A DNA stretch of 64,000 nucleotides from Tolypothrix tenuis PCC 7101 (GTDB lineage: Bacteria; Cyanobacteriota; Cyanobacteriia; Cyanobacteriales; Nostocaceae), in assembly GCF_002368295.1 (NCBI RefSeq), contig NZ_AP018248.1, positions 5,966,979 to 6,030,978 of the forward strand, read 5' to 3'. Positions 10,901-17,311 of this stretch are shown piece by piece. The number at the start of each line of letters is the position of its first letter. The stretch's first letter is position 1. A program made the position numbers and the translations under genes. A model generated the notes under the pieces. That model was not told the DNA's origin, did no database searches, and saw only the letters and a list, made by a program, of their open reading frames with translations.

Positions 10901-10941
10901 AAAGTAATAAAAGCAATTAAAAGGGTTCGGCAATAACGCAT
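4951..10941 (-). CDS. giant exported WD40-TPR-CHAT protein (caspase-like peptidase family)
   Basis: 1996 residues, uninterrupted. An N-terminal hydrophobic stretch (LLIAFITFLVVISP) followed by VLAQ suggests a signal peptide. Residues about 60-1270 hold roughly 29 WD40-like units, each with a SFSPDGK strand and a WDxSGK end, about four seven-bladed propellers. Residues about 1290-1560 are TPR repeats (LGNAYYCLSDYTNAI and similar). The C-terminal 370 residues form a CHAT domain with the expected dyad: His in IIHLATHGLF (about 1865) and Cys in VVLSACDTG (about 1908). CHAT domains are caspase/gingipain-like peptidases. Propellers and TPRs normally bind protein partners, so a ligand-gated protease is a fair inference. 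Substrate unknown. Unit-to-unit divergence argues against recent repeat expansion. Confidence 0.92.
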   Translation of the reverse strand: MRYCRTLLIAFITFLVVISPNFGQNLSILFPANRVLAQTPNQKTNSVLSGNFVDYFAEERQFKGHEGSVNSASFSPDGKRIVTAGSDATARIWDFSGKELLVLQGHQGSVRSANFSSDAQLIVTASFDGTARVWNNSGQQLAELKGHQGNVNSASFSPDGKRVVTAGADKTVRIWDISGKQLAEFKEHEGSIYSANFSPDGQRIVTAAADKTARVWDLSGKMLAQLQGHTDTVWSANFSPDGKQIVTASDDKTARVWDLSGKVLAELKRHSDSVYSASFSPDGQKIVTASVDFTSLLWDSSGKLLGKLQQHTGGVNSARFSADGKFIVTSSNDGTARIWDTQSKILTQLQGHQAKLWEANFSPDGKLVLTAGEDGTARLWDISTQKLLLVLKENNDSVTSASFSPDGKLILTSSAGSIHVWDISGKLITEIVDYENFIQRASFSPDGRLIIANGQYGSSFIWDISGKLIAKIKGSLNRNLTQRFPSFSPDGKQIITVSDSDKTAWLWDLAGNLLAELKGPKSPGSNVITDFSPDGQKIVVASGDPEVSVWNTSGKLLLKIQLNQRYVNSAVFSLDGKSILTVADKVSLWDLSGNLLMEMPLTASFASFSPNGKSILTETNNIIRVWDLSGALLAELKGENQSNITSTNFSPDGQQVITASEDYTARIWYLTDKQQAQQKLPETPFSDYVEPKSTIGITEAYISFSPDAKYVIVYSGYGIAHVWDISGKLLAELKGVTDEANFSPDGQKIVTTANRIVRVWDIYGNLLAEFEGGDKAKFSADGKRIITSSWNGFARISDTSGKLVAELKGGEAKFSADGKLIVTNSSDGILRVWDINGKLIAELKGHEDIVTSASFSPDGQQIVTTSKDKTARLWNIFGKQLVLLKGHQGKVTSASFSPNGKQIITIAADGNYDSVNGTTKTAILWNLDGKLRKEFKQLQEVWGAGDSASFSPDGQKILTVSHDDTVHLWDLSGKKLVDLTSVDGKGYVNSNGKAFVKSASFSPDGKLILVPYNGNTVRVWNSSGKLVAELKGGLNNNASFTPDGKKILTLSQDTTARVWDLSGKLTAVLQQGNQVRVNSASFSPDGQIVVAVMENNTPRLWDVSGKFRAELQGHEFWVRSAAFSPDSKLIVTTSDDGTARIWNTLGKQVAILQGHEGSLTNANFSSDGKRIIASTNNNTSYIWDTAGKLINQTNENLEIFHADEELIVAESQNNNDNRNVRILNNSGKLIAEIKGHQDKVNTAHLSRDGKLIVTASNDGTVRVWDTSSKQLAILELPAPVFSPRVQADRLRDLQYYAPNCAQAFEPWQKALKIYQEISDNKNQAVILEQLGNAYYCLSDYTNAINSYTEASTISQKHNYPEIQARNLSNLGGIYNSLADYDQALNYYAEALKIIQQQDTQLKAEILRGRGEIYNLQGKYNEAIKDYSQALAIDDNLQNVYGIAKDKVNLANIYYVLDDYSKAIQYYKETLDFTPSESLAGLGNTYLSLGNTAKAVELHQQSLAKAQNENKEAVGNALNNLAYAWIKSNNLPEAEKNLLEAIKIWESLRAGLNDANKVSIFEKQFRTYRLLQEVLIAQNKINEALEISERGRSRAFVELLARRLSPNQTQQSSITPPNIEQIKQIAKLQNATLVQYSIVNQEDKQKIKESEIYIWVVKPTGEVAFHRQDIKPLLQKENKTLAQLVDISRLSIGVRSRAGGIIAAAADGANQPKRLQQLHDLLIKPIANQLPSSPSDRIIFIPQGSLFLVPFPALQDAQNKYLVEKHTILTAPSIQLLDLTRQQKLSHQGKSASLPNLVVGNPTMPFVSLVPGGKAQQLPALDGAEKEAKAIAPLLKTKAIIGSQATETAIAQKMTQSRIIHLATHGLFDDLRGLGSAIALAPAGKDDGLLTAEEILDLKLQAELVVLSACDTGRGKITGDGVIGLSRSFISAGVPSIVVSLWQVPDTPTASLMTEFYQHSSKNSDKAAALRQAMLTTMKTHPDPVNWAAFTLIGEVN

Positions 10942-11041
10942 AAATTCTGTTTTGGGTAGGTCAAATTATCACTAGCAGAGCTTCACAAGTTATATATCTC
11001 CCACACCCCAGGGGTTATGCAATTTTTGTGCCGAATCTTAA

Positions 11042-12007
11042 TTACTCCGGACTAACGATACAGCCAACATTGGTAGCTATGGGAAGTTCTAAGGTATCGC
11101 CAATTCTGTGACCGTCATGGTATGCAGCAAGTAAGACTTGGCTGGTTTTACCCCAAGCGATCGCACCTGTTGCATCAAGTGCGATCGCACCCAAATCCCG
11201 CTGATTATTATGTGCTTCTGCAAATGAGCGTTGCATTGCTTCTTTGAGCGACATACCGTCAGTTACACGTACTACAATCTTGGCAGCTAGACATTCATCA
11301 ATAATGTCTTCCCCAATTCCAGTACAACTGACACCTGCTTTTGTAGTAGCATAATTACCCGCAGGCATCGCAGAATCACTGACTCTACCAATCCGCTCAA
11401 ATCCCTTACCACCTGTAGATGTGCCAGCAGCTATTTTGCCATAGGTATCTAAAGCAACAACGCCTATCGTACCGCGTCCGGCATTGCTGGTTTCCACCAG
11501 TTCGGGTTCTGCTACCACCCCAGCCATTGTACTTTTGAAATTATCCTGACGCTCCTGTATCCATTCCTGCAAGCGCAAATCCGTTAAAGCGTTATAGCTA
11601 GGAATCTGCAACTCCCGAGCCAGTTCTGCGGAACCGTAATCTGAAAGTACTCTATCGGGGGAGGTTTGGAGAAATTGTGCCAACTGAATTGGGTTCTTCA
11701 CCCGTGAAATATTAATAACACCACTAAAGCGTCCTGATGTCCCATCCATCAGAGAAGCACTCATGCGGATTTGACCATCAGATTGCAGCACCGAACCAGT
11801 ACCAGCATTAAAGCGGGGGTTATCTTCCAATAATTGGCATCCTTGCACTACTGCTTCAGAAGCACTGGCTCCAGAAATTAGGAGAGAATAGACTTCCTCC
11901 ACCACTGTATACAGCGCTTGGCGCACCGCCTCCACTCCACCTTTTCCGTGTAGTGAACTTCCAGCCCCTCCATGAATAATTAATTTTGGCTGCACCTGTA
12001 ACTTCAT
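11042..12007 (-). CDS. iaaA: isoaspartyl peptidase / L-asparaginase (Ntn hydrolase, plant type)
   Basis: 321 residues, the size of the unprocessed precursor. It removes isoaspartyl residues from dipeptides and hydrolyses asparagine. The N-terminal IIHGGAGSS and NPRFNAGTGSVL motifs are family-typical. Autocleavage is expected before the Thr of RGTIGVVALD (near residue 180), which becomes the nucleophile of the beta subunit. The downstream AAGTSTGG matches the substrate-binding loop. The gene lies 100 bases upstream of the CHAT protein gene on the same strand, so co-transcription is possible but unproven. Confidence 0.92.
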   Translation of the reverse strand: MKLQVQPKLIIHGGAGSSLHGKGGVEAVRQALYTVVEEVYSLLISGASASEAVVQGCQLLEDNPRFNAGTGSVLQSDGQIRMSASLMDGTSGRFSGVINISRVKNPIQLAQFLQTSPDRVLSDYGSAELARELQIPSYNALTDLRLQEWIQERQDNFKSTMAGVVAEPELVETSNAGRGTIGVVALDTYGKIAAGTSTGGKGFERIGRVSDSAMPAGNYATTKAGVSCTGIGEDIIDECLAAKIVVRVTDGMSLKEAMQRSFAEAHNNQRDLGAIALDATGAIAWGKTSQVLLAAYHDGHRIGDTLELPIATNVGCIVSPE

Positions 12008-12039
12008 ATATTATTTGCGCTATTTGCGTCTGGGTGGTT

Positions 12040-12210
12040 TTAGTTTGAGTCAGTTTGATTTTTGACGTTAGAACGTCGACGACGGCAACGTTCTGAACAG
12101 TATTTCACTTCGTCCCAGCAATCTTGCCATTTCTTACGCCAGGTAAAGGGACGTTCGCATACCGGACAGATTTTTGTAGGCAAGTCAGATTTAGAACTTG
12201 TACGCCCCAT
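12040..12210 (-). CDS. DUF2256 family small zinc-ribbon-like protein
   Basis: A 56-residue gene, ATG at 12210 and TAA at 12040. The core reads KICPVCERPFTWRKKW, then CWDEVKYCSERCRRRR. Two CxxC/CxxxC pairs would bind one metal ion, and a basic Arg tail follows. This matches DUF2256, a short family common in cyanobacteria, often near photolyase/cryptochrome-type genes elsewhere; none is here. The stop lies 32 bases upstream of the asparaginase start, so the two genes may form an operon. Function unknown; nucleic-acid or protein binding is only suggested by the Cys pattern. Confidence 0.88.
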   Translation of the reverse strand: MGRTSSKSDLPTKICPVCERPFTWRKKWQDCWDEVKYCSERCRRRRSNVKNQTDSN

Positions 12211-12647
12211 ATTAATACTGTGCAGATGAGAGAGAAAAATTGCGATCGCGATGGAAAATTATTATAACTAAATTGTTACAACGGGGGGATACTTTTTGCG
12301 AACAAATGTGGGGTTAATCCCCCTATCGGGTTATTTATAGTCATCCAACGGGGAGATTGCAGACGATTGGCAGATTTTGCGGCTCTTAATCAGTCGTTAA
12401 TGTCTCTCTAGAGTAAGATTTTGGCTACATGAGCAACTATACAGACAAAGTAAAATCTCAGTGCGTGTAGGGATTTGCGATTAGCAAAAAGGCTATAATT
12501 TTGTGGGTCTAACCCCTCATAAATACAGTAAAAATTTTTTGTAATTATAAAAACTTCTCTGTCAAGGATAATTACCGAGATAAAAAAACAGCTATAGTGC
12601 TGACAGAGTAAATTACCAATTCACGAAAAACCTAATACATCTACGCA
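12211..12647. other. intergenic region upstream of the 21-bp repeat
   Basis: No gene seen. It contains one HIP1-like site and AT-rich sequence with TATAATT at about 12494, too weak to call as a promoter without an expression start. Confidence 0.4.
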
Positions 12648-12899
12648 ATTGCTACTTTCGAGACTACAATTGCTGCTTTTGATACTACAATTGCTGCTTT
12701 CGAGACTACAATTGCTGCTTTTGATACTACAATTGCTGCTTTTAATACTACAATTGCTACTTTTGATACTACAATTGCTGCTTTTGATACTACAATTGCT
12801 GCTTTTGATACTACAATTGCTGCTTTTGATACTACAATTGCTACTTTTGATACTACAATTGCTGCTTTTGATACTACAATTGCTGCTTTCGAGACTACA
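12648..12899. repeat. 21-bp tandem repeat, 12 units
   Basis: Twelve consecutive 21-base units with consensus ATTGCTGCTTTTGATACTAC plus a final A. Variants are few: GCT/ACT at the third triplet and TTTGAT/TTCGAG/TTTAAT in the middle. Because 21 is divisible by three, several frames stay open. One reads as heptapeptides IAAFDTT/IAAFETT up to a TGA at 12918, but it has no start codon after the preceding TAA. I treat it as a minisatellite and not a gene. Confidence 0.9.
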
Positions 12900-13037
12900 A
12901 TTGCTATTTCAGCGACTTGAATTCATAATTGCGTGTCATGAATGGTTGCTATAGGTGGGCGAGATTTCCCCACCTCTAAAAATTTCCAACGCCCCATTTT
13001 AAAGTTAGCCCCTCACAGGCGATCGCATAGGCCATTC

Positions 13038-13070
13038 AGATCCCCGACTTCTTCAAGAAGTCGGGGATCT
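13038..13070. repeat. palindromic repeat AGATCCCCGACTTCTT...
   Basis: Inverted repeat with arms AGATCCCCGACTTCTT and AAGAAGTCGGGGATCT around a single base. Three more copies lie at 16218-16250, 16337-16369 and 16488-16520. Here it sits just beyond the 3' end of the CHASE2 kinase gene, where the hairpin could also stop or protect its transcript. Confidence 0.9.
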
Positions 13071-13114
13071 AGGGAAAGCTCGCACCCAATATGAAAATTC
13101 TTCTTCCTAAACCC

Positions 13115-15064
13115 CTAGCTATTAGGTAAACGCCAATTTAGTGTGACTCGTACTTCTCCACTGGGAAAAGCTGATATTTCCCATGCACCATCTAGAAGTT
13201 CGCAGATGACTGCATCCATGATCTTAATCCCATAGCCACCTTTTGTGATTCCAGAGGTAGATTCTGCGATCGCACCATCATTGGCGATCGCTAAACTACA
13301 TCTAACACCCTCTTGCTTTAAACTAATACACACTTGGGTAGCATTACCGCGAGGCGCTTGGGCGTGTTGTATCACATTATGCAATGCTTCACGGAAAAAG
13401 CGGTAAATTTCCTCTCGTTGTTCAATCCAAACACTGCTTAATTCTGGTTCTTCAAGAGGCTGAAGTTCTGTAATTACTTTCACAGTTAACTTTCCCGAAT
13501 TCACTAACTCTTGTAGTGTGATTTTAATTCCTAAATCTAACCCTTGTTGCAGTCGGGGAGTTACTTCCATTGTCTGAGCTAATCGCCGAATATTAGTTAA
13601 TTTATCCCTAATTTCTTGCCCTAAAGCTGCCAATTTGTCTAAAATTACATCTACATCTAAATCAGGTGACAATTCAATTTTGTCCATCACCAGCTTTAAC
13701 TCTTGCAAAGGCCCATCATGAATATCAGAAGCAATACGATTGAGGATTTTGCGGGTGCGAGAAAGAATCGCTTCTTGTTCAGCCGCCTTTAATTGTGTAA
13801 TTTGATAGTTTTGCAGAGTAATAACTTCTTTTTGCTGTCCAAAAATCAAATAGATAAAAACAGATATTCCTGTTGTTGTCCATACCAACAAAGGCTGAAT
13901 AATTGATAATATCCATTTATATTTCCAGAGAATTAAACATCCTCCCAAATAACCGATGAATATTCCTAAAACTATTCTTAATAAACGCCAATCTTTATAC
14001 CTGTAAACAATATCATTGATTACAAGTGCCCCGAAAATAACGATGATCAACTCGAGCCATTGCGGCGGAATTTGTAAAAATGAATCTGTCATCAAACTGG
14101 CCATAAGGTTGGCCTGAATTTCTACGCCGGCTATGCTGTCGCCGAAAGGCGACAGCATAGGCATTGTATGTATGTTGTTTCCTTCTGCAAAACCAATGAA
14201 AACAACCTTATGGCGTACTTTTTGAGAGAGTTGGACAGGAGAAGCAACCAAACATTTTTGTTCTTTACTTGGCTGACAAATAGATGTCAATTCCAGAGAA
14301 GGAAAAGTTCCCGCCTTACCCCAAAAATTAATCTCTACCTGAGTTGAAATTTTAGCAATTCGTGAGGAAAGATACAAAAGTTTCTCTTGCTGTTCAAACT
14401 TTTCCAAAGCGAGAAGCGCAGCAGATTTAAAAGTTTGAATTTGATTGATTTCTTCTGAGAGAAAGAACTGACCAACTAAATGAGTGCGGCGAGCAGTGCT
14501 ACTTAAATTTCTAGGCAATTCTGCTTCTGGTTCGTATTCAAAAAAACCCTGAATAGTCTCAGGATTAATTAAAGGACGAAGTTGCTCACTATCAAAAGGT
14601 AGAAGATGATTGTAGATTAAAATTCTGTTTTTTTTAGAATTGTCAATAGAATTGGTGCGCGTCACTAAAACAATTTGATCGCCATGATTTTGCACCAAAT
14701 TTTTTAGAGGTCTATTTATTGGCTCAGTAATAGTGATTGGGTACTCAAACCCTGGTGCTTCTCGCCAGTCATTGCGGAGGTTCAACACGACAACAGATGC
14801 ACCAGCTTCTAACAGATTTTTGGCTAAATCTGCATAGAACACTCGCCCTATAGATAGCTGTTGATTTGCTAAATCCTTGCTTTGAATTTTTACCAAAATA
14901 ATTTCTTGAGGCGGAGATTTTGGGTGATGCAATCTCAGCAAAGTATCCTGAAGCTGTAACTCCAATTTCTGAACTAAAGGAATTTGCGAAAAAATGAAAT
15001 TGTAAAATATACCGCAACCAATTCCTAAGCTGAGAAATTTAATTTGCCGACTTTTAGTCCACAT
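13115..15064 (-). CDS. CHASE2-domain sensor histidine kinase (NarL/HisKA_3 type)
   Basis: 649 residues. An N-terminal membrane segment (about 10-27), then an extracytoplasmic CHASE2 sensor to about 330, three closely spaced hydrophobic helices (about 340-410), a short coiled coil and a kinase core. The His-containing helix reads SDIHDGPLQELKLVMD, the HisKA_3 pattern of NarX/DegS-like kinases. A HATPase end with GGYGIKIMDAV follows. It starts four bases after the stop of the small exported protein upstream, so the two are probably one operon. A LuxR-type regulator at 16627 is the nearest plausible partner. The ligand is unknown. Confidence 0.92.
   Translation of the reverse strand: MWTKSRQIKFLSLGIGCGIFYNFIFSQIPLVQKLELQLQDTLLRLHHPKSPPQEIILVKIQSKDLANQQLSIGRVFYADLAKNLLEAGASVVVLNLRNDWREAPGFEYPITITEPINRPLKNLVQNHGDQIVLVTRTNSIDNSKKNRILIYNHLLPFDSEQLRPLINPETIQGFFEYEPEAELPRNLSSTARRTHLVGQFFLSEEINQIQTFKSAALLALEKFEQQEKLLYLSSRIAKISTQVEINFWGKAGTFPSLELTSICQPSKEQKCLVASPVQLSQKVRHKVVFIGFAEGNNIHTMPMLSPFGDSIAGVEIQANLMASLMTDSFLQIPPQWLELIIVIFGALVINDIVYRYKDWRLLRIVLGIFIGYLGGCLILWKYKWILSIIQPLLVWTTTGISVFIYLIFGQQKEVITLQNYQITQLKAAEQEAILSRTRKILNRIASDIHDGPLQELKLVMDKIELSPDLDVDVILDKLAALGQEIRDKLTNIRRLAQTMEVTPRLQQGLDLGIKITLQELVNSGKLTVKVITELQPLEEPELSSVWIEQREEIYRFFREALHNVIQHAQAPRGNATQVCISLKQEGVRCSLAIANDGAIAESTSGITKGGYGIKIMDAVICELLDGAWEISAFPSGEVRVTLNWRLPNS
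14131..14160. repeat. perfect inverted repeat inside the CHASE2 kinase gene
   Basis: CTATGCTGTCGCC at 14131-14143 is repeated inverted at 14148-14160 around GAAA. It lies in frame in the coding sequence and encodes part of MLSPFGDSIAG. It resembles the short palindromes found between cyanobacterial genes. Confidence 0.85.
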
Positions 15065-15068
15065 TTGG

Positions 15069-15434
15069 TTACAGTTTGGGAAAAAGACGATACCGAATAA
15101 TCCGATAGGGATTATTTTGAGACAAGCTGACTCCTAACTCATTCCCTGTTTGGACAAATTCCCAAGTTCCAGCATTCATCGTTACAGTTCCATTAAGATC
15201 AGTAGATTTATTTAGCTGGAATGGGGGTTCATTTTTTGAGGGGCCAGAGAGGAATTGCAGATTGTAATCTATTATACTCAAGCTTAACTCAACTGTTCCT
15301 CCTTCACCAGCACCACTGACAATTTTGCCTGTTCCTGACCAAATTTGTTGAGCAAAGGCGGGTGAACTGAGTCCCCATAGTAAAGAGGCTGTGGTGAGGA
15401 TGATATGCAGTCTTTGTATAGGGAATTTCATCAT
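15069..15434 (-). CDS. small exported protein of unknown function
   Basis: 121 residues. The first 28 form a classical signal peptide (IILTTASLLWGLSSPAFAQQ, cleavage likely after AFA). The mature part is about 90 residues, rich in beta-forming and Gly/Ser residues (GTGKIVSGAGEGGTVELSL, GTVTMNAGTWEF), suggesting a small beta barrel or sandwich. It directly precedes the CHASE2 kinase with a four-base gap, so it may be a periplasmic accessory or ligand-binding partner of that receptor. This is inferred from position only; no family was recognised. Confidence 0.75.
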   Translation of the reverse strand: MMKFPIQRLHIILTTASLLWGLSSPAFAQQIWSGTGKIVSGAGEGGTVELSLSIIDYNLQFLSGPSKNEPPFQLNKSTDLNGTVTMNAGTWEFVQTGNELGVSLSQNNPYRIIRYRLFPKL

Positions 15435-15605
15435 TGGAGCGTGAATAAAGATGATCTCACACTTACCAGAATTAGGTTTTTAGATGGGTTCGTAAGTTGG
15501 CAATTTAATTTGCGGGAGTTCGCACATTTTTCTGTGGTGATACTCATAGATTTTTTGGTTGGGGAAAAATATTATCGATAAAAGCATTATTGGAAAAATA
15601 ACCCT

Positions 15606-16148
15606 ATGAAATTGTTAAAAACTCTTTTCTCTGTTGGAGTCATCCCAGTTATAGCTATTAGCTTTTTGAGTAAACTATATGGAGTACCATCAGCTACTGC
15701 ACAGACTCAACAAATTGCTCAAAGCGAGTCTATTATTTTTGACCCTTATGTTTTTGATGCAAAATATTACATGAGTCTATATCAAGACCTAAGAGAAGAG
15801 TTTGGTCGAAATAATTTAAGTGCAGCAACCACTCATTGGAAAAAATATGGACTGCAAGAATCTAGGCAAGGTCATCCTGCTTTTAATGCCAAATATTATC
15901 TGGAGAAATATCCTGACTTAGCAGCAAACTTTGGTACTGTTAATAGAGCCGCTTATATTCGTGGAATTAACCACTGGTTAACATATGGAATCCGCGAGTG
16001 TAGACAAGGTTCTGCAAACTTTGATCCTAGCTACTACTTAGCAAATAATCCAGACGTAGCCCGTGTTTATGGGAAGTCTAACTGTAAAGGAGCTATAGAT
16101 CACTGGATTAAATATGGCATAAAAGAGGGAAGACGAGGTACGCCCTAA
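15606..16148 (+). CDS. exported protein with three HW-KYG/EGR repeats
   Basis: 180 residues. A signal-like N-terminus (LFSVGVIPVIAISFLSKL) precedes three units of about 45 residues, each of the form FDxxYYLxxYPDLAxxxG...AxxHWxKYGIxEGRxG. This repeat is widespread in exported and surface proteins of bacteria and is often attached to enzymes. Here it stands alone, so no activity can be assigned. The gene lies between the CHASE2 kinase operon (divergent) and the LuxR regulator (same strand). Confidence 0.75.
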   Translation: MKLLKTLFSVGVIPVIAISFLSKLYGVPSATAQTQQIAQSESIIFDPYVFDAKYYMSLYQDLREEFGRNNLSAATTHWKKYGLQESRQGHPAFNAKYYLEKYPDLAANFGTVNRAAYIRGINHWLTYGIRECRQGSANFDPSYYLANNPDVARVYGKSNCKGAIDHWIKYGIKEGRRGTP

Positions 16149-16166
16149 TTTTAGTGTTTTTTCTTC

Positions 16167-16374
16167 GCACTTTCGATAACAGGATGATTTTGGGCGATCG
16201 CACTTCCTAGTATATTCAGATCCCCGACTTCTTTAAGAAGTCGGGGATCTAGTCTCCCACGACAGCACTATGATTTCATGCGATCGCACTTTTGATAACA
16301 GGATGATTTTAGGCGATCGCACTTCCTAGTATATTCAGATCCCCGACTTCTTAGAGAAGTCGGGGATCTAGTCT
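16167..16374. repeat. duplicated 89-bp segment carrying palindromes
   Basis: Bases 16167-16255 and 16286-16374 are near-identical direct copies, each containing a GCGATCGC site and one AGATCCCCGACTTCTT palindrome (16218-16250 and 16337-16369). The loops differ (TAAG against AGAG). A further palindrome copy is at 16488-16520. Confidence 0.88.
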
Positions 16375-16487
16375 TCCAGGCTAGTCATTCCCAATTTGCA
16401 TGGGAATCCGTCTTTTCGGCATAAGCTTTGAATATGAGATGCTGTCTTTTAGTATTCCCTATGAAGAGTCAGGATTTCAGATCCCTC

Positions 16488-16520
16488 AGATCCCCGACTT
16501 CTTCAAGAAGTCGGGGATCT
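16488..16520. repeat. palindromic repeat AGATCCCCGACTTCTT..., fourth copy
   Basis: Same arms as the copy at 13038-13070. It lies about 100 bases before the start of the LuxR-type regulator. Confidence 0.88.
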
Positions 16521-16626
16521 ATCCCAGGCTAATCATCCAGCAGCAATATTTTCAAACCAACGCTATCAGGTAGGTTATGATTTGTAGTCTAATTTCAGCC
16601 ATGTTTACGCAATCATCACCCAATAT

Positions 16627-17289
16627 ATGGAAGCCAAGCCACTGCTGTTTCTCGTTGTAGAAGATCATCCAGAGGTAGCCCAAAATAACTGTGATTTTTT
16701 GAAAAAATTTGACCCCTCTGCTATTTGTGACATCGCTAATACTCCCCAAGAAGCGCTAGAACGCCTACAGCTAAAAACACCAGATTTAATTGTGCTCGAT
16801 TTACAATTTGGGACAAGTTATGGTTCCCAGTCGGCTAAATCTTCTTTAGAATTATTAGAGTTAATTATTGATGCTTATTCTTCTTTGAATATTCTCATCT
16901 ATAGCAGTGAACCCAGTTGGCTGATGAAACTTGTCAAATCTATTAATATTCACTGCGGTGGGTTTGTGGTAGTGAATAAAATAGAACGGCGCAAATGTTT
17001 TTTGCAAGGGGTTGAAAGTGCGCTGAATGGAGAATTGAAACTTCCTAGAGAGTTACGTCAAGAATTAAACTTGAATGAGAAAGAGTTGGAAGTTCTTAAA
17101 CTTCTATGTCAAGAATATTTAACAGATCAAGCGATCGCCGATCGTCTTTACATATCACTCAGGGCTGTACAAAATCATATCCAACACCTGAAAGTGAAAT
17201 TGGGTATTGATGAAGTTGAGCAAAAAGACATCAATTCCCGCATTGCTTTATGTATGATAGCAGTTCAGAAAAAATTATTATTGTTTTGA
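16627..17289 (+). CDS. NarL/LuxR-type response regulator
   Basis: 220 residues. An N-terminal receiver (LFLVVEDHPEVAQNN, phosphoacceptor in DLIVLDLQFG near residue 58) and a C-terminal LuxR helix-turn-helix (LNEKELEVLKLLCQEYLTDQ followed by AIADRLYISLRAVQNHIQHL). Such regulators pair with HisKA_3 kinases, and the CHASE2 kinase of that class lies 1.6 kb away on the other strand, making it the leading candidate partner. The receiver lacks the usual GADGY signature near its C-terminal end (it reads CGGFVVVNKIER), though the Lys may be conserved. Confidence 0.88.
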   Translation: MEAKPLLFLVVEDHPEVAQNNCDFLKKFDPSAICDIANTPQEALERLQLKTPDLIVLDLQFGTSYGSQSAKSSLELLELIIDAYSSLNILIYSSEPSWLMKLVKSINIHCGGFVVVNKIERRKCFLQGVESALNGELKLPRELRQELNLNEKELEVLKLLCQEYLTDQAIADRLYISLRAVQNHIQHLKVKLGIDEVEQKDINSRIALCMIAVQKKLLLF

Positions 17290-17311
17290 TTTCTCATTCC
17301 CCAATCCCCAA

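Noticed and set aside
12648..12899. CRISPR array
   Set aside because: Units are contiguous 21-mers without unique spacers and there are no cas genes.
12649..12954. Leu/Gln-rich 101-residue open frame
   Set aside because: It is the 21-bp tandem repeat read in one of several open frames; no conserved protein features.
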